Assembly (NCBI GenBank): GCA_002897115.2
Contig: BCIH01000013.1
Location: forward strand, 359,160 to 423,159
Length of the DNA: 64,000 nt
Source: Prototheca cutis
Lineage: Eukaryota; Chlorophyta; Trebouxiophyceae; Chlorellales; Chlorellaceae
Reading direction: 5' to 3'
The notes under the pieces are model-generated. The model had not been told where the DNA came from and did no database searches. It saw nothing but the letters and a program-made list of their open reading frames with translations. Positions 24,499-36,255 of this stretch are shown piece by piece (the first letter of the stretch is position 1; each line of letters opens with the position of its first letter). The position numbers and the translations under genes were made by a program.

Positions 24499-27400
24499 TC
24501 ACCCCGCGTGCAGAATGGAAATGAAAACGTTCGCTGGCCGAGTTGTGGCCCAGCCGCCTGCAAACCAGATCTGCGCACCCAGGAGCTGCGAGAAGAGGCG
24601 TGCCGTCTCGAGACGGTCCAGTCTTGCCGATAAGCTGCCGAATTCCAGGCTCCTGGCGCCCCGCTCAGCGAATGTTCCCATCAGCACCCTGCATGGCAGT
24701 GTGCAGCAGGAAACTTCTCCCTTTGTGTCCGTATCGCTTGTCTTGGACATGCACAGGCCATTGTCAGGCCACTACCATGAAGCCCTCCCCCTCCACACCC
24801 GAGCAGCGCCGCGCTTGCAGGGTTGAGAGAGGGGGCGCCCCGCTGCACCGGGTGTTCTTGCGTCTCTTCCTGGAGGCTGAACTGGGTGATCTGGCCCACG
24901 CCCAGGTCTTGGACCTGCAGTTGGGAAAGCGGTTGATTGGGCCTTGGGAGGGCGGCACCGAGGTCAATGGGATACGGTGGATCACCAGCCTTCCTCCCCT
25001 CAACACACGTGCACACCCACGCACCCGTGCCATCCCAAAGTCATCGTACTGCAGCTCATCGCCTTCGTCCACTGCCGGCAAGGGCGCACCCAGGTCATCT
25101 GCACGGCATGCGGGCACAGCGTCCATTGCTCTTGCTCTTCCCGACATGAGACGCTGCACCATAGGGGTATGTGGCACGGATGCATCATCGCACACCGTAC
25201 CGTTCCCAGTCGCACTGTCCTGGCCATTGTTCAGCGAACCAGCGGTGCCAGAAGACCTGCGAGCAAGCGCCAGGGGAGGTTGTCACCATGAACGCACTGC
25301 GGGGCCTGTTGCATACGGTGCAGCACGCTGTCGATGGGCGGGCAATGGACCCAAGCGCCGAGAGACATTCGTACCCCTCAGAGGCTAGCGTTCCCCCGCT
25401 GGAGGGTCTCTGGATTGACAGCCGGCGGCGCTTGGCCATGCTCGCTGGCGTAAACAGCCTCTGTGCATGGGTAGTTAGGATGACATAAATTGACGCCACT
25501 CACTGCCCTTTTGCCACACACTGCTCATGGCGCGGTCATCGGCCAGTCATAAATATCGGCGTTTATCCGATGTGCACGGTCCACACACACCTGACCCATG
25601 AGCTGCACCATGCGCTGGGCGCCGCCGGGGCTGGGGTCCAGCGCCGCACGTAGCCTGGCGAGGAGAATAGCGGTGATGGCGAGTTGGAGGGGGACGCCAA
25701 ATTCACACAAACCCCATTCATATCCACAAGTCTTGGGAAATCTTCTTGCAATGGCTCGTTCCAGACTGGACCCCATGCTTCTGACGGAAACAATGCACGC
25801 TCCATCGCAAAGTCCAGCCCAGCCACGCGAGCCCTTGGTGCGCACCGCTCTGTCTCGATGTCGCTGCCTGGACTCTCGCTCAGGGCCCTGCGGAGCAGGC
25901 TGGAGTCCTGGCCTCCGGGCGTGGCACCCTGCAGCGGTGGAGGCACGTAGGCCTCGCCCCATCCGCCGTCATAGCTATCCTCCCCATGTGCAGGTGGACG
26001 GCCTTCAGGTTCGTCAGCTGCATGGTGCAGGAAATACAGGGTGGGCATTGTTTGGACATGTGGCGATTGGTATCTGGAGCCTGTCATCAAGTGCCTGCCG
26101 GCATGGGCGTTCCAGTAACACGGTGGTGATGGTGTGTCCAATGCAGCATCTCCAAACGTCCCACAGACCTGCCACGCCACCAGCCCAGCCTTCTGCAGGC
26201 CCAGAGGGTGCCACAAGGCGTGGCGTCGTGGAGGGAGCTCTCCTGTCTCTGACGGGCTGCTCGGGGGTGGTGCTTGCAGTCCTGTCCTGGTACTGCTGGA
26301 TGGTCATCTCCAGTGCCCTCTGGAAAAGTGCGGTAAACCCTGTGAATAGTTGGTGAGCGTGGTGGTCAAATCACACTGTGAGGCCGAAAGTTCCGCTTCC
26401 ACCAGCCGACCTACTCTCTGTTGCCACAGCGAGATGACACCATGACCCTTCCTAAAGCTCACCGCCTGCTTGACCAGGGGCTGTCAGGTCCACGGTGTCC
26501 TGCTCGTTCGGCAGGCTGAACACCCTCGGCAGCACAATCTCGCTGGTCTCTGCCATCCAATCCCTGTAACCCTACGCCAAGCAATGAGTGACAGGTTGCT
26601 TGGGAACACGCAAGCACAGAGACGAAAATACAACATCGATCCATCAAAGTGGCCGACATCTACGCAGTGTGCGGGACGGCGTCCTCCCAACTCGGCGAGT
26701 ACTTTTTGTATCATCCAACTCTGCTGTGTCCGTGCACGCACTCGGTTTCAGCATGTTCACCCGGGACCCCCGTGCCCTGCCCTACCAGCAATGGCAGTAG
26801 ACCACCTGGTACTTGGTCAATCACAGGCCGGCGTCTCCTGACGGTCCTTGGCTGCGATGCCGCCTGTCGCCTGGAAGCCAGGTGTGGCGTGGTCGGAACC
26901 ACCGGCTGACCGGGATCGTTGTCGATGCCCAAGCCCAGGCCAGAGAAATCTGGCATCAGCATGTCAGGCACCTCAAACATCTCCACGTAGTCCATCCTAG
27001 GAGCGGGATTGCGTGGATGTATGAGGGTCATGAGCACCTGATTCACTGTGCGAGGCTTGCAGCGGTCCACGATCCGGGCCACCATCCTTCCAATCGGTCC
27101 AGAAAGGACCCCGTACCCACTGGTATGGAGACCATACGGTTGCTGAGCAGGCCTGGTGATGCTATCCATGTCGTCCTCCCTGGCTGCCAGGCGAACTGCA
27201 CCCAGACTATGGCTACGTGGCTCCGACCCTGCTGGGACCTCGGGCATCAGGAACAGGTCATCATCATCGGCCTGAAAAGGAGGGTGTGGGGCCTTGAGGG
27301 AGGGTGTGAGCTCGAAGATCCTTGGTGCTCTTCAANGTGCCTTGCCGCAGTCAACCTGCAAGGTGACCACCTGGATGCGGCGCACCATGCCAAAGTTGAG

Positions 27401-28217
27401 CTTTCGGACGAGCGGCTGCTCCACGGGGCCTTGGTTTTCCAGCAAGGATCCTTCCGGTTCCATCGCAGCCAAGGTGATGGCCTCGACCCTGCATGCCATG
27501 TACCGAGGATTGTCCCCTGATTTTGTATGGTCACATGTGGAACTTGTGCTTGCATTGTTGCATGATCGTTGGAAGGGAGCAAATGCCTTTCTGTGTCCCT
27601 CACCTTGCCATGCGTTTATCGGAGAGCTTCTTGCTGGAACTGCCAGCATCCTCCCTTCCCAGGGTTCGCAGCCTCCTCTGCAAACCAGCAGTGAACGAAG
27701 GTAGGAACACATTCAGCCAATGTCGATCACGATTCTATGTGCAGCGCAGTCAGATCAGCCCCGTCCTAGCATCGGGATGCCAGTCCCGGCACCAGCCTAC
27801 CAGGATGTCGGCGCAGTCGTCCAGCAAGTACGACACTTGCCGGTGCTGGATGACGACCACCCCGCCAGTCAGCAGAGCTTGAAGGCGCAGAGCTTGGGGG
27901 ACCTCGGGATGCATGAGAATCTCACTGCGGTGGTTCAGGGAGAGCGTCATGTCGGTTCTGGTCGGAGAACCTGTACCGGCCACACACTTGATCGCCACGG
28001 TTAACACCCACCATGTCTCGCCGACGTCGACCTGCAGGATTCGACCCTTGTTCAGCCTCTTGCCATGCGCTGCAATCCTGCAATGGAGTCAGATTTGAGA
28101 GTGTAGACGCGGGTTCAAGGCCAGCCTCATCGACAAACGAGAGTCGATCAGTGGCGCTGCGTACCAGACGNCTCCCAGGGCCGACTTGGACCCCAGCAGG
28201 TGCTGCGAGTAGAACAT
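24499..28217 (-). CDS. Alpha-kleisin cohesin subunit (RAD21/SCC1/REC8 family)
   Basis: Ring-closing subunit of cohesin; its N terminus binds SMC3 and its C-terminal winged helix binds SMC1. Exons read (minus): 28217-28139, 27970-27801, 27677-27604, 27488-27371, 27271-26911, about 26720-26664, 26563-26463, 26339-26169 and 26080-25846. Further exons fall at about 25790-25600, 25470-25330 and 25110-25030, then about 24930-24840, and the last ends at 24499. The N terminus MFYSQHLLGSKSALG, then VWYAA, then HPEVPQALRLQALLTGGVV and YLLDDCADIL is diagnostic. A central DWMAETSEIVLPR matches the conserved middle patch. The C-terminal winged helix includes LEFGSLSARLDRLETARLF. The ALLTGGVVVIQHR stretch resembles plant REC8/SYN1 more than mitotic RAD21, but I would not decide from this. 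Several middle junctions are approximate, and the phase at 26664/26563 did not resolve. Confidence 0.83.
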
Positions 28218-29084
28218 TACGCCGCTTCAGTGTGCCGTCTCCCTGCGTGAATGGAGTTTTCATGACCGTCATTCTTAAATGAAAGCAGCACAAGGGGGGT
28301 AAACGGGATCCAGAAAAGATTTCCTGAAGACGCGATCAGGCCCCCACCAAGCTCCAGACCTGACGTTGGTTTGCCGGCAGAGCGCCCTTCAGTGGCCTTC
28401 CCCGATTTTCAATCGTATTATAATGTACTGTAATTGAACATGTTTGGTTGCAAGCGACGAATGATGAGCAGAGAGGACAGGATAGGAAAGGGCCTCGTTC
28501 GAAATGCAGCCCGGGATCAATTCGGGACGAGCCCTCCTCGACAGCTGTGCGTGGAGTTGGACCCCGTCGGCTGCCAGTTCAATGGGTGGGCATTGTGGCT
28601 CCACGGATGATTACAATGACAACAAAAGTCACAGTCGATGTTGCTTCTAGATGTCTGCAATCTGAGGGTTGCATCCAGCAGGTGATTTACGAGGGACAAG
28701 TGGGTTGGAACAAGCAGAGCCACCGCGCATGTATGGCCACAGCACGCAAGCGCAATTCTGGGATGCAGCATCATATCTCCAGGCATTCAATAACATAGAA
28801 ACAGAAAAAAAGGGTTATGCAAAGTGCGACGCCTGTGGGTGCTGTTGAGAGTCCCTGCCAGAGCCGCTGACCTTTTGGCAGACGAAAGGGGCCAGGCTGG
28901 GCCATGTCCCGCTGGTCNTCACTCTCAGCTGCAGCCGTGGCACGACGTCACTGTCGGAGCTTATCGGATGGTTCAAAAGTACGGCATCGTCAAGTACCTT
29001 TGAAGGCCGCAATCCAATCCGATTTGTGCGCATGCAAGGGCGGGCCATCCCTGGGACCAGGCCTCCGTATCAGCCGCTCCATTG
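28218..29084. other. Intergenic: kleisin upstream region and CLC 3' region
   Basis: 867 bp between two minus-strand genes. It should contain the kleisin promoter and the CLC 3' UTR. A minus-strand TGTAA occurs near 28610, far from the CLC stop. No gene-like frame or repeat was recognised. Confidence 0.45.
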
Positions 29085-32000
29085 TCAGGGCCGGATGGAG
29101 AGAAGGTAGGCGTGGCGCTGCTCCTTGTCACTCTCTGCATCGCTATCCTCATCATGCTGACCGCCACCGCTTCTACCGCTGTTGGCTCCCAGCAGTGGCG
29201 CCCGGACGCTGTCCTGTTCCGAGTCCCGCGAGCCCATGCTGCGGAAGCGGCCGCCCACGCGCAGACCCTCCCGCCGGACCGCCTCTGTCANCCATGAGGG
29301 CCGGGCCGCCAGGTGTGACAGCCACTCACGTGTCTCCGCGAGGCGCATGCGCGTGCCGATGGGGGAGGCCAGCTCCGCCTCGGGCGGCGGGTCATTGAGC
29401 CTGCATAGGGATGGGGAAGGGGGATGGTTGTTGGAGCTATGTGTGTGCCGACGACATCAGACGGTCCCATCAGTAGCAGTAGCACTGTGTCACCTGAACA
29501 AGCCCCCAAACCCCAGGGGCCCCCCTCCCACACACACACACCTCCACCACCCTCGGCCCGCTGCCCGGTCCAGGTCCTTGCGCGTGATCATGCCCCACAC
29601 AACACCGTAGCGGTCAACGACGGGTAGGTGGCGCAGGGACATGCGCAGGAACAGCGAGTGCACGACGCTGGCCGGCGTGGCGGTGCGCACGCTCAGCGGC
29701 GCGCAGGCCATGAAGGGCGCCAGGTTGAGGTGCGCGCCGCGCGGCGGGCGTGCCAGGTGCGGCCGCTCAGTGCCACCGTGCGACGAGCCGGTCGGCGTGA
29801 TCACGGCGACGCCGCTGCCCGGCGCCCGGCCCAGGCCCAGCCACTCGTGCGCTGCGCTGACCAGACGCCACCACGCACGGCCCAGCGTGCCCTGTCGCTG
29901 GTCCATGTCCCGACTGGTGTCGGTGACGAGCAGGGTGAGGTTGTCGCTGTTATCATGCCCGTCCTCGGCATCCACCAGGCCAGACGGCTCGACACTGGGC
30001 AGTGGCGGGAGTACTGCCGCCGGCTGGTCAGTGGGGTCTGTCGGTGACGAGACCGGAGGGGAGGAGGAACGGTCGTCGGCGACTGCACCGGGTAGCCGCC
30101 AGTCGAGGGTGGCCTCCTGCCCCGAGGGCCCTGCCTGCGGCCCAAGCCCCGTGCTCTGTGCCGCCGCGCCGCGGGGCACTTGGAAGGGTGAGGCCCTGCC
30201 GCCCTCCCCATCCGAGCCCGTCACGGCAGGGCTGCCATCGGACCGCTGCTCCGGTGGCGTTGTGGCGGGTGCTTGCTCGCGCGCACTCTCAGGCCCCACG
30301 ACCCCGGAAGCCCCGGCGTCTGCTGCCAGGATGTCGGGGCGCAGGCGCAGGCCCGCCAGCAGGGTGACCGCGTCCTGACGGTCCATGAGCATGCTAGGCA
30401 GGCGGTCGACGCCCTCCAGACTGGTAGTCGGCTCGAGAGTATCGCCCAGCNCGCCGTTGGCACCGGTGCCCCGGGTTGGCAAGGGCAGGCTGGAGGCTGC
30501 CTGCGGGCGATGACCTGGTGGCCCGGGCGCGCCGTCGGCCACGCCGCTGGTCGTCGAGCCGTCCTGCGCACCCTTGCCAGTTTTCGCATCGCGTCGCCAC
30601 CAGAGCACCGCCGTGGCACGTCCGTCCTGCGCGGTGCCTGTGGGCGTCGGCTCGTCGTTGACCGGAGAATGGAGACCCCGGCCCTCGGCCCGTCCAGCCT
30701 CGATGGATGTCCACAGGCTGGGGGGCTGGGCCCCTGGCCCCCTCGGGCCCTGCGCGCTGCGTCGGGGCCCCTTGCCGCCGCCGACCCGGACGAGCTTGGT
30801 GGACCCTCGGCGCGCGGACAGCCCGATTTCCATCTCCGCGGCCAGCCACTCTTCCAGGGCCGGCACGTCGTCGGGCGGCACGCCGAGGTACCTGCCCTGG
30901 GCGTCACAGTAGACGCCGTGGCGGAGCAGGGTCATGAGCTGGGAGCGGAGGATGAGGCCCGCAAAGCGTCCGGCGCCCAGCGGCGGGTCGGGCCCGGTGG
31001 AGTCGTCGTAGACGACAAACGCCGAGTGCGTGGAGCTGCACAGCGCCTCCAAGACTTTGTCCATGGGGGCGATGGTGTTGAGCCCCGCGGGTGGCGTGGC
31101 CATGATGTCTGCGGCGGTCTTGTACCGCAGCGCGTGTGGCGGCTCGTGGCGCAGGTAAAACACGGTGCCGTCGCGCTCGAGGTCGCCCTCGTACAGCCCG
31201 TCCCTCAGGAACAGCTTGGAGATGGTGTTGGAGATGACTACCGCGACGATGATGCCAAACATGAAGTCGATCCCCCGCGTGCCCTCCACCACAATCACCA
31301 CCAGCGAGATGGACGAGTGGAACACCCCACCCAGCGTCGCCGTCGCGCACACGATCGCAAACGTGCCTGGTGTGATGCCCCATGCCGGCGGGGCCAGCGC
31401 GTGCAGCGCCAGGCCCGCCGCGCCGCCGGCCGTCGCGCCGGCCATGATGCTGGGCATGAACAGGCCGCCGGGCGATGCCGTGCCCGCGGCTAGGACCATG
31501 AGCACGACGTACAGCACGCTGGCCACGCTCAGGCTGCGCAGCGTGAAGTAGCAGGGAGACGAGATGCTGCAGTGCGCGGGCACGGGCTGCGCCTCCGACC
31601 CCAGGCCCAGCAGGCTCCGGATCACCCACACCGATGTAGATAAAAACACGGTTGCCAGGTCGTTGTACTGTCCCGCAGGGCAGTTGAACTGCATCACCCC
31701 CGCGTCCCGCCACTCCTTGGGCACATCCAGGCACCTGCAACATTTTTGGAGGGGAGTGGGGGGTAGGAGGAGGGGGCAGTAAAATCGAGCGTGTTGATGT
31801 CATGTGCACGGGCACGGAGGTGCGCACGAGCGGGAATCTCCACGGAGCAGCAGGCGGGCGGACGCGTGCGCACAGATGTACTCACGTGCCGACCCAGAGC
31901 GAGGACGCAAAGATGGTGATGATGGTGAACGTGGCTACGAGGGCAGCTTCGAGCAGCCGGCCGCGCGTGTCGTCGCGCCGCGGTTTCCAGCTGCGCGACA

Positions 32001-33513
32001 TCAGCCAGGCGCGCGCGACGTTGAACCCGGCGCCAAGCAGGCCTCCCACTGCCGACACGAGCACGATGAATGGCATCTGCACCAGCCACTGGTGGTTGTC
32101 AGGCGAGCTGAGCCAGCCAAAGCCCAGAATGCCCGACCGCCCGCGTGGGTGCAGCTGCGACAGCGTGAACGAGGCCACTGCCGCGGCCAGGAAGCAGCGC
32201 CACCCCGTGTTGCGCGACCAATGACTGCACGCCTCCTCCAGGCTGAACAGCACGCCGCCGATGGGAGCACCAAAGGCCGCTGCCAGGCCCGCTGCGGCGC
32301 CGGCCGACACCATCTCCCGGTGGTCGGCGTTGGTGAAGCAGGGCGGGCCCCGGCGCTGGTGCCGTGCGCCCCACAACGCCATCTGCAGCGGGCCCCGCCG
32401 CGGCTCNCCGCCGCCGCCCTCGGCCACGCTCGCCGCGGGCTGCCAGGCCTCGTTGAACGCGGCACTCGGCGAGCGCGGCAGGGGGCGCAGCGGCGCCTCC
32501 ACGTCCGAGTACTGCCGATGGATGCGCTTGGTGCTGCTGTCGCGGCTGGCCTCAAACTCGCCCAACGTCGCCCAGTTCCATAGCCCTGTGCTTTTGAAGG
32601 GGTGCGGCGTGTGTGCATGCCTAGGACGCTCAACCAACGGTGGCACACTGCAACAGAATGCCGTCTTGCATGTGCCGGCACGAGCCTCCAATGGCCGGCA
32701 GCGCAGGCAACCCCCCCCCCCCCCCCCCTCAACGCACNNNNNNNNNNNNNNNNNNNNNNNNNNNNNNNNNNNNNNNNNNNNNNNNNNNNNNNNNNNNNNN
32801 NNNNNNNNNNNNNNNNNNNNNNNNNNNNNNNNNNNNNCCCCCCCTCTCAACGCACGGTCTTCAGTGGCGCTCAGCACGGATGCGACGCAGGCACCAAGGT
32901 GTATCATGGGGCCCTCGGGCCCCAGCGCCAGCCCCGCCACGCGTGCGGCGACGTTACCCAGGAACTTTACGGCGTAGGTGTGCAGTGTCAGCACGTCCGG
33001 AATGTCATTGCCGTTTAGGTAGGCCATGACCAGCGTGACCCCGGCGCCAGCAGCCTTGGGCGCCAGCAGCTGCACTGCCGCTGCGGCCGCCACCGCAGCG
33101 ACGATGGAGATGGCCAGCTGCAGGCNCAACGCTGGCAGCAGGCTCACCGCGCCGGCCGCGGGGGAGTACCAGCGCGACAGCGTGGCCGACACCACCGCGT
33201 CACGGGCGAGCACCAGGTTCTCGATGCTCTCACTCAGCGCCACCGCCGTCAGGCCCGTCACCACGCCCGTGGCCAGCGTTGTCAGCAGCTTGATCAGCGT
33301 GCGGCCCGAGTAGCCATACAGCCGACGGCGCTGGGCCGACTCGCGGCGCATGCGCCGCAGTGCCACCTGGTTCAGGTCAGTGCTGTAGCTCAGACTCTCC
33401 ACGCTGGGGCCGATGGTGATGGTGCGGGGTGCGGGGGCCACCCGGACGGTGCGCCGGGGGCGCAGTCCGCCCAGGGAGTCGACCTGGGAGGCCATGGCCC
33501 GAGGCCGCGGCAA
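29085..33513 (-). CDS. CLC-family chloride channel / anion-proton antiporter with two CBS domains
   Basis: Membrane anion transporter, probably endomembrane. Exons (minus): 33513-32856, 32585-31886, 31734-29542 and 29400-29085. Phases agree and give about 1,288 residues, long for the family (usually about 750-900). Seen are the gating-glutamate motif GPEGPMIHLGA (residue ~200), FGAPIGGVLFSLEEACSHW with the internal glutamate seen in exchangers, SPGGLFMPSIMAGA, and CBS pairs (IMATPPAGLNTIAP; RHLPVVDRYGVVWG). Departures: the GxGIP motif reads GAGVT before LVMAYLNGNDIPD, the usual K/R before EGP is Pro, and about 345 Gly/Pro/Ser-rich residues separate the two CBS domains. Start is the first Met of the frame (MPRPRAMASQ); the Met six residues on is equally possible. 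The 100-N gap falls wholly in intron 1. A second insertion of about 60 residues precedes the FTNADHREMVSAG helix. Confidence 0.9.
32711..32844. repeat. C-homopolymer tracts flanking a 100-N assembly gap in CLC intron 1
   Basis: An 18-C run (32711-32728) precedes tcaacgcac and then 100 Ns (32738-32837). The right side resumes with seven Cs and again tcaacgcac at the exon 1 donor. The same short sequence on both sides suggests two contig ends that really overlap, split by the homopolymer. Confidence 0.8.
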
Positions 33514-34078
33514 GGAAAACCCTACTCCCGAGAAGGACTATTCCGGGGGGAGAACAGGCACGCGCACAGCCTGATGCGCCATTAATGCATTTCAGAGACC
33601 ATGGAAGGAGGTCACATTGCTCAAGTGGCACGTGTTGTGGCGTCGCAGAGAATGCTTCACCGTATCGCCAATGTCGGAATCTTGGAAGCCCTCGCCGCTC
33701 AAGGCCAGCACAGTGGGATCGTGTTCAATCACAAAAGCCCATGGCATTGATGTGCACCCTTCGGGTGTCTCATGAAACGTGATATTTCTGGGTTGCACCG
33801 TCACCAAGCGTTTGGGGGCCATGCGTTCCAGCAGATCGGGTTGCCGTGAGCACACCAGACCAGTACCGCGGTACAAATTTTGTGCGCACGTGGGTCCTGT
33901 GGGCCCCACTGCAGGGCGTGCCCAAGGATTGTCACAACCGTGGCCTCACTTGCCACATTGGCAGCAAATGATGCCAGCACTTCAAAGAAGAGACAAGCCA
34001 CTGGCACCATGCACTGCTGCATGCGGCACGCACGTCCACGTCAAGTGGCACAACAGACGATGATCTCTCCGGTACATT
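33514..34078. other. Intergenic: CLC upstream region and TFIIF-beta 3' region
   Basis: 565 bp between two minus-strand genes. Apart from a possible short open frame described separately, nothing is recognised. No TGTAA was seen for TFIIF-beta. Confidence 0.4.
33592..33909 (-). CDS. Unrecognised 105-codon open frame, possibly not a gene
   Basis: An uninterrupted minus-strand frame sits between the CLC start and the TFIIF-beta stop. A tgcag acceptor-like site lies just before its left-hand codons (about 33910), so it could be an exon. The composition is mixed and protein-like, with no repeats, membrane segment or motif I know. A chance frame of this length is quite possible here, and it could equally be part of the CLC 5' UTR. 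No function is proposed. Confidence 0.2.
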   Translation of the reverse strand: MGPTGPTCAQNLYRGTGLVCSRQPDLLERMAPKRLVTVQPRNITFHETPEGCTSMPWAFVIEHDPTVLALSGEGFQDSDIGDTVKHSLRRHNTCHLSNVTSFHGL

Positions 34079-35766
34079 TCATCCCTCTCCTCCTGACAAC
34101 CGGTAACCCTTTTTGAGCTCCCAGAGGTCCTTGTACGGACCACGCTTGTTCTGCACCGCAATCTCCATGAGCACCACCTGCGCGGGATGGCAGCGAGAGT
34201 GGTTCAGAGTACGGCTTGTGCTAGAGCCGCGCGGAGCAGTACGCGCACACCATCAGCTGGACAGGTCGATCAGCGCATTTGAGGGCCGCCTTTCACCCCA
34301 AGTTCTGAGGCAAACCACATTTGACCGATGCACGGTCTGTCACCCACCGCTTTCCTCCTCCGGGCCTGACCTTGAGGTGCTGCGTGGGCTGATCTGTTTG
34401 CCGTTGCAGTTGACTGAAGCTCCAGTGTGCTTGACGCTCAAAGAGCCTGAACAGGTCAGCCGTGAGCTCTTCGGTGGGTTTTGCCAGCCGTTTCTCGGAC
34501 GGGTCCTGAGCCGGAAAGGGGGTGGGGGAGGCAAGGACGATGGTCAGTCATCCAGATTGCCTCGCTGCTGTCCTGACTGAAAGCAACATCCATGACCCCG
34601 CACAGTCCCCCAGTCCCCTGCATATGAAAGGGCCGTGCAGCCCGCTGCCGCATCCCAACCATGGCATCCCCTGGGCCCACCGCCCAACGGTACCTTCTTC
34701 TTGCTCCCGATGTACACCGGCTGTCGAAGGTCGGTGATCTGCGGCTGGCTGATGAGCTGCGTGGTTCGCGTCTTGGAGGCTGCCGCCTTTGCTCGGAGGC
34801 GGGAGAGTGCCCTGTACTCGGGGTCAATCACGTCCCCGCCCTCCGAGCCAGCGACACCGCCTGCGGTTCGGCCGACCTCGATGTCAAATTTTTGAGCCAC
34901 CTTGCCCACCACCGCTGCAGACAGGTGTTTGAGGAATGTTGCGGCTGGGTAACGGAGGCGGGTGTGAAAGTGTCCTGTTCCTTGCACAAGCCACCGCTGC
35001 AGGCAGGCAGACAGGGCCCACTCCCAGGCCCGCCCCAGGATCCTCAAGTTCCTGCCAGATGCAATGCCACCACCGTCTCAACAACAGCCACCCCACAGCT
35101 ATCGAGCGCACGCACCCACACTGCGTGGTCCCGCCTGAGCAAAGCCGATCATGGGGGCCATGGAATTTGTCGCCACGCTCATGGCGTACGACTTGGGCAG
35201 GTTTGCTGTCGACGGGTCTGCAGGATTGGGACGAGGACTGTCGGGTTTTGACAGTTCAGAAAGGCATGTGCCCAAATAGCAACAAGCTGTCATGACTCGC
35301 AGGCTCCTCCTGATGCTTTGGAAATGCAGCATTGACTGGTCCAAGGCGCGCCCACCATCATGTAATGGCTCCCTTCCGTGGCATCAGACGTCATGTTGGC
35401 CCCAGCGCCGATCGCACTCACGTGTGAGGGTGAGCTGCATCTGTGGGCCACCAGCGCTCGACGATGGCGCAGCCCCTTCCCATGTGATCTGACCCAACTG
35501 GGGCCCCACGGGGTCCCCCGTCTCCTGGGCGCTCTCGGCGCACACGGTCTTCCAGTGCTCCGCCACAAACTTTGGGACCTGGCAGAGCCCCAGACGAGTC
35601 TGTCGCACGTCAGTGCTACCACATGGTGTCCATGCATGCGTCTTTTGCAATTACATGCACACATACGTTCAGTCCACGCCCATCCCACCTTGACAAGCCA
35701 GATCTTCCGGTTGGCGAACTCGGTGTCCAGCGCCACCGCCGACGTGGTGAGGCCGGAGGGTGTCAT
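34079..35766 (-). CDS. GTF2F2: Transcription initiation factor IIF, beta subunit (RAP30 homologue)
   Basis: Small subunit of TFIIF, which brings RNA polymerase II to promoters and helps start-site selection. Six exons (minus): 35766-35689, 35578-35422, 35217-35122, 34914-34694, 34505-34371 and 34177-34079. They give 786 nt in frame, 261 residues, the expected size. The N-terminal dimerisation barrel shows ALDTEFANRKIWLVKVPKFV, AEHWKTV and LPKSYAMSV. The middle has DPEYRALSRLRAKAAASKTR and QPVYIGSKKK. The C-terminal winged helix shows FRLFERQAHWSFSQLQRQTD and LMEIAVQNKRGPYKDLWELK. Start is the first ATG of the frame (MTPSGLTTSAV). It is divergent from the VPS13-like gene, 489 bp apart. Confidence 0.94.
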
Positions 35767-36255
35767 TGCATGTGAGCAGTCGAGAAGAAGAAACTCACAA
35801 CAAATTGAAACAAACCCCTGGGGATAGTCACTGCGGCAATGGATCCCTGGGCATGACAAATGAGCTAAGATCCGACCTCAGGCTTGACGATCCCGAAACT
35901 TTGGGAGCTTCAAAATCTCTGGCGAGTACCTTCGTTGTTAGGGTCGGGACGCATCCAATGCGCAGAACCAGTCGCATGCTGCTCCAGCAAACCATTTGCT
36001 CAAAGTAATTTGATTTACCGACGCCGCTCCCGTGCGCCCCGCGTTGTGCCGGGTGTGGGCTGTGCGCCTGTCGCCTGGGTTTCTACCAACGGGCGAAGCC
36101 GGAGTGCACGGCCTCCCATCGGAGGTCATCCCCGCGCTTGGGTGCCCCCGGCTGATATCCACATGGCGTGAATTGGCACGATGCATCGTTTTAAAACTCT
36201 GCGCGCGTGGCGTGGCGACCCATCCTGGTGAGGGGCCTGCCAGGCACCTCGGACC
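35767..36255. promoter_or_regulatory. Shared upstream region of divergent TFIIF-beta and VPS13-like genes
   Basis: 489 bp between two start codons pointing away from each other, so both promoters and leaders must lie here or overlap. No TATA box or repeated element was recognised. The call rests on gene order alone. Confidence 0.45.

Noticed and set aside
28105..28125. tRNA T-loop-like GGTTCAAGG string
   Set aside because: No acceptor stem, D arm or anticodon arm around it, and it lies in kleisin intron 1.
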